Shown one piece after another: positions 44,201 to 51,963 of a stretch of 64,000 bases of DNA. Location: positions 62,001-126,000 of the forward strand of contig JANQLU010000093.1 in NCBI GenBank assembly GCA_028280445.1, read 5' to 3'. The stretch's first letter is position 1. Each line of letters opens with the position of its first letter. Origin of the DNA: Pirellulaceae bacterium. Lineage in GTDB: Bacteria > Planctomycetota > Planctomycetia > Pirellulales > Pirellulaceae. A program made the translations under genes and the position numbers. The notes under the pieces are model-generated. The model worked only from the letters and a program-made list of their open reading frames with translations. It was not told the origin of the DNA and made no database searches.

Positions 44201-44683
44201 ATGAAATCCAAAAAAACACTGTGCACGTTCTACGTCGACAAACTGTTGTTCGGTGTGGACGTGAGTGAAGTCCAAGAAGTGCTTCGCGCCCAAAATATGA
44301 CAGACGTTCCTCTTGCGCCAGATGTTGTCAGCGGGTTGATGAACTTGCGTGGGCAAATCGTCACAGCGTTGGATATGCGGCAACTCCTTTGTTTGCAACC
44401 CACCGACGAAACGCGAAACTTGATGAACGTCTTGATTCGAACGGGCGACACCGCAGTCAGCCTGCTGGTTGATGAGATTGGCGATGTGATTGATGTTCAG
44501 CAGGATCAATTCGAACCGGCACCCGAATCCGTCCCTAAAAACGTTTGGGAGATGATCGACGGTGTATTCAAACTCGACGATGAATTGCTGCTGTGTTTGA
44601 ACACGTCCAAATTGGATCGCCGCGACTACATCAAATCGGCATCCCGAAACTTGCAAACATCCCTACCACACAACCACCAATAA
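44201..44683 (+). CDS. cheW: CheW coupling protein
   Basis: Start ATG 44201, 160 residues. The whole protein is a CheW domain: TLCTFYVDKLLFGVDVSEV, then VSGLMNLRGQIVTALDM and VSLLVDEIGDVIDV. It links receptors to CheA. The C-terminal 20 residues look like an unstructured tail. Confidence 0.9.
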   Translation: MKSKKTLCTFYVDKLLFGVDVSEVQEVLRAQNMTDVPLAPDVVSGLMNLRGQIVTALDMRQLLCLQPTDETRNLMNVLIRTGDTAVSLLVDEIGDVIDVQQDQFEPAPESVPKNVWEMIDGVFKLDDELLLCLNTSKLDRRDYIKSASRNLQTSLPHNHQ

Positions 44684-44842
44684 ACGGCAAACGTCCAAAA
44701 ATTTACGTGAATCCAGATCAAACGTTTGGATGTACGTAGATTTCGTTTGAAGCCAGCCCCCAAAACCAGCCCAGCCCCAAAAACCAGCCCCAAACCTACC
44801 TGCATTATCCACCCTTTTGCAAAAAACTGAGGTAAGAAAACA
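44684..44842 (+). promoter_or_regulatory. Noncoding spacer with imperfect hairpin and CCAGCCCCAAAA repeats
   Basis: The spacer before the receptor gene has an imperfect inverted repeat (TACGT/ATCCA near 44704-44717 with TGGAT/ACGTA near 44726-44737) and, at about 44752-44795, several CCAGCCCCAAAA-type units with very few G residues. It may be an unstructured, translation-promoting leader or a weak internal control site. Confidence 0.35.
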
Positions 44843-47032
44843 ATGAGTACCGCCACCACGAACTCGTCTGCAGAATCCAACTCTGAAGCGGTCGTTGCAA
44901 CAGCGCCGCACGATTGCGAAATCAGCGAAGACCAATTGTTAGATTATCAAGGCCAACTCGATGCCATCAATCGTTCACAGGCGGTCATCGAATTCGATCT
45001 CGACGGAAATATTTTGTCCGCCAACCAGAATTTTCTAAACGCGATGGGTTACAGCCAAAACGAAGTGGTTGGCAAGCATCATCGTATGTTTGTCGAGCAA
45101 GAATATGCTGCGAGTGATGAATACGCGGAATTCTGGTATCAACTGCGAAATGGAGAGCATTTTAATTCTGAATTCAAAAGAGTTGGAGCCGGCGGAAAAG
45201 AGATTTGGATCCAGGCCACTTACAATCCGATCCTCAATAAAGAAGGCATGCCTTTCAAGGTCGTGAAATATGCCAGCGACGTTACGAATTCGAAATTGGA
45301 ACGAGCCAATTTCGAAGGGCAGTTGAAAGCAATCAATTTGTCGCAGGCGGTGATTGAATTTACACTCGAAGGCATCATTTTGGATGCCAACGATAATTTT
45401 CTAAAAGTCGTCGGCTATACGAAAGACGAAGTGGTAGGTCAGCATCACAAAATGTTTGTCGATGAAGCCTACGCCAATAGCTCGAACTACAAACAGTTTT
45501 GGACTGATCTCCGAAATGGCAACTATTCCTCAGGTGAGTACCGACGTTTCGGCAAAGGCGGCGAAACGATCTGGATTCAAGCGTCCTACAATCCAATTTT
45601 CGACACCAGCGGAAAGCCTTTCAAAGTTGTGAAATACGCTTCCGATATTACCGATGCGAAAATGGAGTCGGCAAATTATTCCGGGCAGCTCGAAGCCATT
45701 GGAAAAGCGCAGGCCGTCATCGAATTTGAACTCGATGGAACGGTCCGAAATGCGAATGAAAATTTTCTGGCCGTCACGGGTTACGCAAAAGGCGAAGTGA
45801 TTGGACACCATCACCGCATGTTCGTTGACTCGGAAACCGCGAATTCACACGAGTACGAAAAATTCTGGACCGCTTTAAGGAACGGAAAATTCTTCTCCGG
45901 CGAATTCAAACGACAAACCAAAGATGGTCGCGATATTTGGATTCAAGCCACCTACAATCCGATTCTCGATTATGATGGCAATCCTTTCAAAGTGGTTAAA
46001 TACGCCACCGATATTACTCGCGCCAAAGAGATCGAGGCCGAAGCCGCGGCGGCAGCACAGCGGGAACAACAAGAGGCCGCCAAGCTTCAAGAAAAAGTTG
46101 ATGTCTTGCTCAAAGTTGTTGATGCGGCTGCTCAAGGCGACCTCACACAACATGTTGAATTCGAAGAAGAAGATGCCATCGGACAAGTAGGCCGTGGGCT
46201 GCAAAAACTGCTGGTTGATCTTCGAACAAGTATGCAAGGAATTGCCGAAAACGCGCAAACCTTGTCGGCCGCCTCCTCCGAACTCTCGGCCGTCAGTACT
46301 GAAATGCGAGCCAACGCCGAAAATACGACGGACCAGGCAAAAACAGCCGTCACGACTTCGGCAAATGTCAGCCAAAACGTACAAGTGGTCGCTGCCAGCG
46401 TTGGAGAAATGGATGCATCCATTCGTGAAATCGCCAAAAGCGCGACCGAAGCTGCAGAGATTGTGGGCAACGCCGTGAAAGCAGCCGAGTCAGCCAATTC
46501 TACGGTTTCTCAACTTGGCTCCAGCAGCGCTGAAATCGGCAAAGTTGTGAAAGTGATCAACTCGATCGCGGAGCAAACAAATCTGCTCGCACTCAACGCG
46601 ACCATCGAAGCGGCTCGAGCCGGCGAAGCGGGTAAAGGATTTGCTGTCGTTGCGAATGAAGTCAAAGAACTTGCGAAAGAAACTGCCAAGGCGACCGAAG
46701 ACATCGGTCATCGAATTGATGCCATTCAATCTGATACCGACGGTGCCGTTGAGGCCATTGGTGAGATCACCGAATTGGTGAATCGAATCAATGAAGTGAC
46801 AGCCACGATTGCCAGTGCTGTCGAAGAACAATCCGCGACAACTGGCGAAATCTCGCGCAGCATTACCGAAGCCAATGGTGGAACCAACCAAATCACATCG
46901 AATGTGGAATCGGTTGGCAAGGCTGCCGAAAGTACGATGCAAGGGGCGACAAACTCGCAGCAAGCGTCTGAAGAACTCTCGCAAATGGCAACCCGTCTGC
47001 AAGAGTTGGTCGACAAATTTAAACTTCAATAA
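44843..47032 (+). CDS. Cytoplasmic chemoreceptor with three tandem PAS domains
   Basis: It has 729 residues and no membrane segment. Three PAS copies of exactly 122 residues start at Gln38, Gln160 and Gln282 (QLDAINRSQAVIEF, QLKAINLSQAVIEF, QLEAIGKAQAVIEF), each closing in PFKVVKYAxD. A HAMP-like stretch (about 415-465) and the receptor signalling tip follow (EQTNLLALNATIEAARAG). PAS domains may bind haem/flavin or sense redox. It probably signals to CheA through CheW. Confidence 0.85.
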   Translation: MSTATTNSSAESNSEAVVATAPHDCEISEDQLLDYQGQLDAINRSQAVIEFDLDGNILSANQNFLNAMGYSQNEVVGKHHRMFVEQEYAASDEYAEFWYQLRNGEHFNSEFKRVGAGGKEIWIQATYNPILNKEGMPFKVVKYASDVTNSKLERANFEGQLKAINLSQAVIEFTLEGIILDANDNFLKVVGYTKDEVVGQHHKMFVDEAYANSSNYKQFWTDLRNGNYSSGEYRRFGKGGETIWIQASYNPIFDTSGKPFKVVKYASDITDAKMESANYSGQLEAIGKAQAVIEFELDGTVRNANENFLAVTGYAKGEVIGHHHRMFVDSETANSHEYEKFWTALRNGKFFSGEFKRQTKDGRDIWIQATYNPILDYDGNPFKVVKYATDITRAKEIEAEAAAAAQREQQEAAKLQEKVDVLLKVVDAAAQGDLTQHVEFEEEDAIGQVGRGLQKLLVDLRTSMQGIAENAQTLSAASSELSAVSTEMRANAENTTDQAKTAVTTSANVSQNVQVVAASVGEMDASIREIAKSATEAAEIVGNAVKAAESANSTVSQLGSSSAEIGKVVKVINSIAEQTNLLALNATIEAARAGEAGKGFAVVANEVKELAKETAKATEDIGHRIDAIQSDTDGAVEAIGEITELVNRINEVTATIASAVEEQSATTGEISRSITEANGGTNQITSNVESVGKAAESTMQGATNSQQASEELSQMATRLQELVDKFKLQ

Positions 47033-47084
47033 TCATTGTAATCACGGTCGAAAATTCTCGAACAACAACTCAAAGGGAAACATT

Positions 47085-47480
47085 GTGAATGCTCTAGTTG
47101 TAGATGACTCGCGCGCGATGAGAAAGATACTACGGTCAATTTTGCTCGACCTGGGGTATCAAATCATCGAAGCGGAACACGGTTTAGATGCAATTGAAAA
47201 ACTCAAGGAAAATGATCCGTTTGAAATTGCCTTGGTTGACTGGAACATGCCTGAAATGAATGGCCTGGAGTTTGTCCAACATGTTCGAGAAAATTCTGAC
47301 CACGACAATATGAAACTGGTAATGGTGACTACCGAAACCGAGCCAGATCGTATGGTGAAAGCGTTAATGGCTGGTGTCGATGAATTTGTCATGAAGCCAT
47401 TTACGCCAGAAATTTTAATTGACAAATTGAGATTGATCGGCGTTTCCGTTAACGCCGGTAACCAATGTGAGGAACTCTAA
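47085..47480 (+). CDS. cheY: CheY-like response regulator
   Basis: Start GTG 47085, with a purine stretch (AAAGGG) upstream: 131 residues. A single receiver domain: Asp7/Asp8 acid pocket, phospho-acceptor Asp52 (VDWNMPEMNG), Thr near 82-83, Lys104 in MKPFTPE. Single-domain regulators of this kind bind a motor or other output. The stop is 3 nt before the HDOD gene. Confidence 0.85.
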   Translation: MNALVVDDSRAMRKILRSILLDLGYQIIEAEHGLDAIEKLKENDPFEIALVDWNMPEMNGLEFVQHVRENSDHDNMKLVMVTTETEPDRMVKALMAGVDEFVMKPFTPEILIDKLRLIGVSVNAGNQCEEL

Positions 47481-47482
47481 TC

Positions 47483-48403
47483 GTGACCAAGGAAAACATC
47501 GCAACCATGTCCGAGTCTGAATCAATCGACTCAAACCCACCGCAAGAACTCCAGGATCGAGTACTCAAAGCCAATGGGTCCATCCAGGTGCTGCCCCAGG
47601 TAGCTCTGAAGGCCATCGAGATGGTTGACGATCCGGATTCATCGGCGCAACAACTTGCTACTTTGATTCAACAGGATTTCAAATTGGCGACAGACATCCT
47701 GTCGATCGCCAATAGCGTGATTTATTCGCAAACCACTCCAACGGCGAGCCTGCATCAAGCGATTTCTCGCCTCGGTTATGTGAAGTGCAAAAACATTATC
47801 TTCTCGTCGAGCCTTGCCGGCTCGATGCAGTCGATGGAGTTGGAAGCTCAATGGATTCAAGAATCGTTGACCAGCCATGCTCTGTTGACGGGAATGATCT
47901 CATCCAATTTGAATCGAGAGTTATCCGCCGGATTTTCAGGTGAAGAATTCGCGGCTGGTCTCGTCCATGATTTCGGCCGTTTGCTTCTGGCGTCCACGTT
48001 AGGGGAAGAGTTTTCAGCTGTCGATAACATGGAATTTGATGAGGTTGATTTTGAATTGGAATCGGAAAACAGCGTCATCGGCAGCAATCACTGTGAAGTC
48101 GGCGCATGGTTTCTGGCCGAGAAAGGTCTGCCAGAGGCTTTGTGCGACGTGGCCCGCTTTCATCACTCACCGATGAGTTCAAAACAGTTCACAAAATTGT
48201 GTGTTTTGACGGCGGTGTCTGACCATATGGCGAATCACTATCAACGATGTGGCGATGCCGTCGCGTATGAACCAGCATCAAATCCTGTGATCGGCTTCCT
48301 CGATCAATTCGGTGTTCAACAAGCGAATACAGTTTTTGACGAGATAGCGTTGGATGTGCTTGAGAAAAGTGTTAACGACGTTAACGAAATGAATATGGCC
48401 TAA
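47483..48403 (+). CDS. HDOD-domain protein
   Basis: From GTG 47483, 306 residues. The HDOD domain (about 25-230) contains SLHQAISRLGYVKCKN and HDFG in GLVHDFGRLL; related domains lack intact HD metal sites and act as signalling scaffolds. Inside a che operon, it may couple chemosensory output to another process. A further HDOD gene lies at 57591. Confidence 0.75.
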   Translation: MTKENIATMSESESIDSNPPQELQDRVLKANGSIQVLPQVALKAIEMVDDPDSSAQQLATLIQQDFKLATDILSIANSVIYSQTTPTASLHQAISRLGYVKCKNIIFSSSLAGSMQSMELEAQWIQESLTSHALLTGMISSNLNRELSAGFSGEEFAAGLVHDFGRLLLASTLGEEFSAVDNMEFDEVDFELESENSVIGSNHCEVGAWFLAEKGLPEALCDVARFHHSPMSSKQFTKLCVLTAVSDHMANHYQRCGDAVAYEPASNPVIGFLDQFGVQQANTVFDEIALDVLEKSVNDVNEMNMA

Positions 48404-48434
48404 GTCGATCAATTTATAGGGTAATCGGAATCAA

Positions 48435-49553
48435 ATGTCCCGAAAAATAAAAGTAATGATTGCGGACGACTCCGCGGTCGTCAGACGCATCCTCGCCGAT
48501 GTCCTGGGCAAACAGGACAATTTGGAGTTGGTGTTTCAGGCGGCTAATGGTCAGCAAGCCGTCCAGGCATTCCCAAGCCACAATCCGGATGTGGTCGTGC
48601 TGGATATCGAAATGCCGGTCATGAATGGTCTGGAAACGGTGTCTGCGATTAAAGATTTGAATCAGAACTGTGCCATCATTATGTTCAGTTCTTTAACAAA
48701 TCGAGGGGCTGAGGCTACGCTGGAAGCGCTATCGAAGGGCGCTTGCGACTATGAAACAAAACCCAAGATGGTCGGTCATCTGCGAAATGCCATCGACCAG
48801 ATTAATCAAAAACTGATCCCCAAGATAATCAATTGGGGCACGCACGTTCTAGAAGCCGGCCAGGATGCATTTTCTCGTTCGCACGTTGTTCGAAAGCGAT
48901 CCAAGGATTCTGCAGAAGATAAAACTTTAAACGTTTGTCCTGATGTCATTGCGATTGGTTCGTCGACGGGAGGCCCAGAAGCCCTCAAAGAGTTGTTATC
49001 TGAATTGCCGCAAGAATTTGAGTTGCCAATTGTCATCGTTCAACACATGCCGCCTGTGTTTACCAAGGCAATGGCCGAACGATTAAATGCAGCTTGCAAA
49101 ATTGAGGTTCGAGAAGCTGCCGACAATGATCCACTAGTTCCCGGTTGTGCATTGATTGCACCTGGGGACTATCATATGGCTTTGAAAAAAGTGGGTCTGG
49201 AGTATCAAGTCGAGTTAAATCAGGAAGCTCCAGAAAATTTTTGTCGCCCCGCCGTTGATGTGTTGTTCAGAAGTGTTTCTGAGCATCTCGGAAAAAACAG
49301 TCTTGCAGTCGTTCTTACGGGAATGGGCAAAGACGGTCTGGTGGGTGCGCAGGCAATCGCCAATCGAGGTGGACAAATTCTTGTTCAAGATGAGCAAAGT
49401 AGCGCGGTTTGGGGCATGCCCAAGGTGATTTACGACGCAGGGCTTGCTGCCCAAATCTCGCCTCCCAAGCAGTTAGCAGAAACTATTTTGAACACCGTAG
49501 GCCAAAATTCTACATCAAGTGCAAAAATTGCAGCGGGGGTTACCGAGGTATGA
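48435..49553 (+). CDS. cheB: CheB protein-glutamate methylesterase
   Basis: 372 residues. The receiver domain carries Asp57 (VVLDIEMPVMNG) and the C-terminal esterase has GSSTGGPEAL (nucleophile Ser), QHMPP (His) and TGMGKDG (Asp). It removes methyl groups from receptors for adaptation. Its stop overlaps the cheR start (ATGA). Confidence 0.9.
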   Translation: MSRKIKVMIADDSAVVRRILADVLGKQDNLELVFQAANGQQAVQAFPSHNPDVVVLDIEMPVMNGLETVSAIKDLNQNCAIIMFSSLTNRGAEATLEALSKGACDYETKPKMVGHLRNAIDQINQKLIPKIINWGTHVLEAGQDAFSRSHVVRKRSKDSAEDKTLNVCPDVIAIGSSTGGPEALKELLSELPQEFELPIVIVQHMPPVFTKAMAERLNAACKIEVREAADNDPLVPGCALIAPGDYHMALKKVGLEYQVELNQEAPENFCRPAVDVLFRSVSEHLGKNSLAVVLTGMGKDGLVGAQAIANRGGQILVQDEQSSAVWGMPKVIYDAGLAAQISPPKQLAETILNTVGQNSTSSAKIAAGVTEV

Positions 49554-50389
49554 CGCTAGCCGTAGACGATATTAATTTCTTGCAGAAGCTGCTGGCTGAC
49601 CGCACTGGGCACGTTTTAAATGACGCGCAAAGCTACTTGCTGGATTCGCGACTGAAATCCCTGGTGTCAGCTCAAGGCTTCGAAACAGTTGAACAGTTGG
49701 TCGCCAAAACGCGCGCCTCGAACTCGCCCCTTTTGCAAGACCAAATCGCTGAGGCGATGACGATCAATGAGACGTTCTTTTTTCGAGACATGCACCCGTT
49801 CGAGGCGCTCCAGGAAACCATCATCCCACAGTTGATCGAATCCCGTCGGCAAACTCAGACAATCAATATCTGGGCAGGTGCCTGTAGCAGCGGACAAGAG
49901 CCTTACAGCATTGCCATTGTATTACGCGAGCATTTTCCTGAGTTGATGGACTGGAATATCAAAATTCTGGCAACGGACATTTCAGATGAAATTTTAGCCC
50001 GGGCAAAAAGCGGCGAATATTCACAATTTGAAGTGAACCGAGGCATGCCCGCCAAATTATTAATCAGGCATTTTGACCGCAACGGTTCCACGTGGACCGT
50101 GAAGAATGAAATCCGAAAGCTGATTGAATTCCGAAAGGTCAATTTGACCAAAAGTTGGTTCTTTGCCGACATGTTCGACATTGTGTTTTTACGAAACGTA
50201 CTAATTTATTTTTCGGTTGAAAACAAACAACGAATTCTCGAGCAAGTTCACAGATCACTTGCCAGCGACGGTTGTCTGTTTCTGGGGGGAGGAGAGTCGA
50301 TCATTCGACTCGATGTTCCATTTGACCGAGAAACAAACGGCCAGACATCCTGGTATCAACCTGTCCCTTCGAGAAAGATGAAAAAATGA
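49550..50389 (+). CDS. cheR: CheR receptor methyltransferase
   Basis: Start ATG 49550 (ATGA with cheB), 279 residues. SAM-binding motif IWAGACSSGQEPYS, TNETFFFRDxHPF-like TINETFFFRDMHPF, and DIVFLRNVLIYF are family signatures. It methylates receptor glutamates using SAM. It overlaps the CheX gene by ATGA. Confidence 0.9.
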   Translation: MTLAVDDINFLQKLLADRTGHVLNDAQSYLLDSRLKSLVSAQGFETVEQLVAKTRASNSPLLQDQIAEAMTINETFFFRDMHPFEALQETIIPQLIESRRQTQTINIWAGACSSGQEPYSIAIVLREHFPELMDWNIKILATDISDEILARAKSGEYSQFEVNRGMPAKLLIRHFDRNGSTWTVKNEIRKLIEFRKVNLTKSWFFADMFDIVFLRNVLIYFSVENKQRILEQVHRSLASDGCLFLGGGESIIRLDVPFDRETNGQTSWYQPVPSRKMKK

Positions 50390-50823
50390 TTGCGTCAGAT
50401 AAAGAAATTACAGAAATCACTTTGAACGTCTGCCAAACCATGTTGGGTTTGGAATTGAAACGCGACGATGCTCTGCCGATGGAAACTGAAAAACCGTGGT
50501 ATAGCTCATCTGTTTGCATTTCCGGTGATGCCAAATTCACGATCGAAGTGGTTGCGTGTCAGGATGCAGCCGATTTCATCGCGCGTGCTATGTTTGGTAT
50601 CGAAGAATCGACCCCCTCCCTGGAAGAAACCTCAGACGCCTTGGGAGAAATCGCAAACATGATTGGCGGCAACTACAAAGGAATTTTGGGCGGGGAATCT
50701 CAATTGTCGATTCCCTGTTTCGAAACAAAAGATTCCGGTTTGAATTTCGATTTTGCAGATCACGAAACCGTCAATTTTATGCTGGAAACGGGCTACTTGG
50801 TGGTTAGCTGCCGGGCTAACTGA
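50386..50823 (+). CDS. cheX: CheX-type CheY phosphatase
   Basis: 145 residues. The segment SDALGEIANMIGGNYKG holds the CheX/CheC catalytic pattern E-x-x-N (Glu88, Asn91). It would dephosphorylate CheY-P, replacing CheZ. It is coupled to cheR by ATGA. Confidence 0.75.
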   Translation: MIASDKEITEITLNVCQTMLGLELKRDDALPMETEKPWYSSSVCISGDAKFTIEVVACQDAADFIARAMFGIEESTPSLEETSDALGEIANMIGGNYKGILGGESQLSIPCFETKDSGLNFDFADHETVNFMLETGYLVVSCRAN

Positions 50824-50850
50824 TTTTGTATCAATACCCTACCGTTTTAA

Positions 50851-50912
50851 AACTCCAACCGGCGAGACAACTCCAGCCAGTTACAAACTCCAACCATTTT
50901 ACAACTCCTACC
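50851..50912 (+). repeat. Four spaced 10-bp AACTCCAACC repeats
   Basis: AACTCCAACC at 50851, AACTCCAGCC at 50869, AACTCCAACC at 50886 and AACTCCTACC at 50903, spaced 18, 17 and 17 bp, in the 106-nt gap before the second cheY. They could be protein-binding sites or an unstructured leader. Confidence 0.4.
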
Positions 50913-50929
50913 ACTACGAGGATTTATCA

Positions 50930-51292
50930 ATGAAAGTACTACACGTTGACGATAGCAAAGCGATGCGAATGATTGTACAAAGCACGATCAAAAAAGCTGG
51001 ATTCGATGGCCTGCAATTCGTCCAAGCCAACAATGGAGTCGAAGCTTTAGAAGTCATGGAATCGGAAAAACCAGATGTGGTTTTTTCAGATTGGAACATG
51101 CCGGAAATGAATGGAATTGAATTGCTGAGGAAAATCCGTGAAGACGGCAATCCCATCACATTTGGTTTTATCACTTCTGAGAAAAGTCCGGAAACGCGGC
51201 AAGAAGCACTTGATGCTGGGGCGACATTCGTGATCAGCAAACCGTTCACGCCCGAATCTTTCCGACTGACACTCACACCGGTATTGAGCTAA
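50930..51292 (+). CDS. Second CheY-like response regulator
   Basis: ATG 50930 with GAGG at 50918-50921 gives 120 residues. Receiver only: Asp7/Asp8, Asp54 (SDWNMPEMNG), Thr82/Ser83, Lys104 (ISKPFTPE). A second CheY may be a phosphate sink or serve a different output than the first. Confidence 0.85.
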   Translation: MKVLHVDDSKAMRMIVQSTIKKAGFDGLQFVQANNGVEALEVMESEKPDVVFSDWNMPEMNGIELLRKIREDGNPITFGFITSEKSPETRQEALDAGATFVISKPFTPESFRLTLTPVLS

Positions 51293-51350
51293 AAGCTTTT
51301 TCCAACGTAGATCTTACTTCTTAGATAATTCGAATTCATTTGGTGACATT

Positions 51351-51824
51351 ATGACAACGTTAATTGCATCCGAACAAATCTCAATGATCCTCGATGCGCT
51401 ATGGGATCGCGATTGCAGCTGCGAAGAAACGCAGACGACAACCATTGACGGACCAAAAGTGATTTCCACCTACAGCGATATCGAAGGAAATCTTCGATTC
51501 GCCATCCAGTGCGAGTTGGCATTGGCTAACAGTCTCGGCGCAGCATTGACGATGATACCCGCGGGTGGAGCCGAAGATGCTACATCGGAAGGAGTCGTTC
51601 CCGATAATATCGCCGACAACGTTCGTGAAATCTTGAATATTTGTTCGACCGTTTTCGCTGACTTTCATGAGCAGCGCATCGTATTGGATCAAATGATCAC
51701 TCCAGGCCAACAACTGGACGAGGAATTGGCAAACCGGATTGGTGATGCCAAACCTCTGTGTCAAATGAAGTATCAGATCAATGGTTATCAAAGCGGTGAA
51801 ATGCAATTGCTCCAAATCCAATAA
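51351..51824 (+). CDS. Divergent CheX/CheC-like protein
   Basis: 157 residues. NVREILNICSTVF has the same E-x-x-N spacing (Glu93, Asn96) as the CheX gene upstream, in a helix like theirs, preceded by a similar LALANSLGAALTMIP strand/helix. It has only one such motif. Probably a CheX/CheC/FliM-fold protein acting on the second CheY. Last gene of the operon. Confidence 0.45.
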   Translation: MTTLIASEQISMILDALWDRDCSCEETQTTTIDGPKVISTYSDIEGNLRFAIQCELALANSLGAALTMIPAGGAEDATSEGVVPDNIADNVREILNICSTVFADFHEQRIVLDQMITPGQQLDEELANRIGDAKPLCQMKYQINGYQSGEMQLLQIQ

Positions 51825-51866
51825 CGGTGCATCGGGCCGAAATGCGATTTCTAGGCTGTTAGCAAT

Positions 51867-51892
51867 AGGGCTATTTTGAATAGCCCTTTTTT
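51867..51892 (+). terminator. Chemotaxis operon terminator
   Basis: AGGGCTATT (51867-51875) pairs with AATAGCCCT (51879-51887), 9 bp with a 3-nt loop, followed by T residues to 51892. It lies 43 nt after the last che gene. Confidence 0.85.
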
Positions 51893-51963
51893 AATTGGTG
51901 ACAATCAATGAGTGCAAAATTTTGCTAGTCCGGACTAGCCAGCAGCCGACGTCGCAAACGGAA

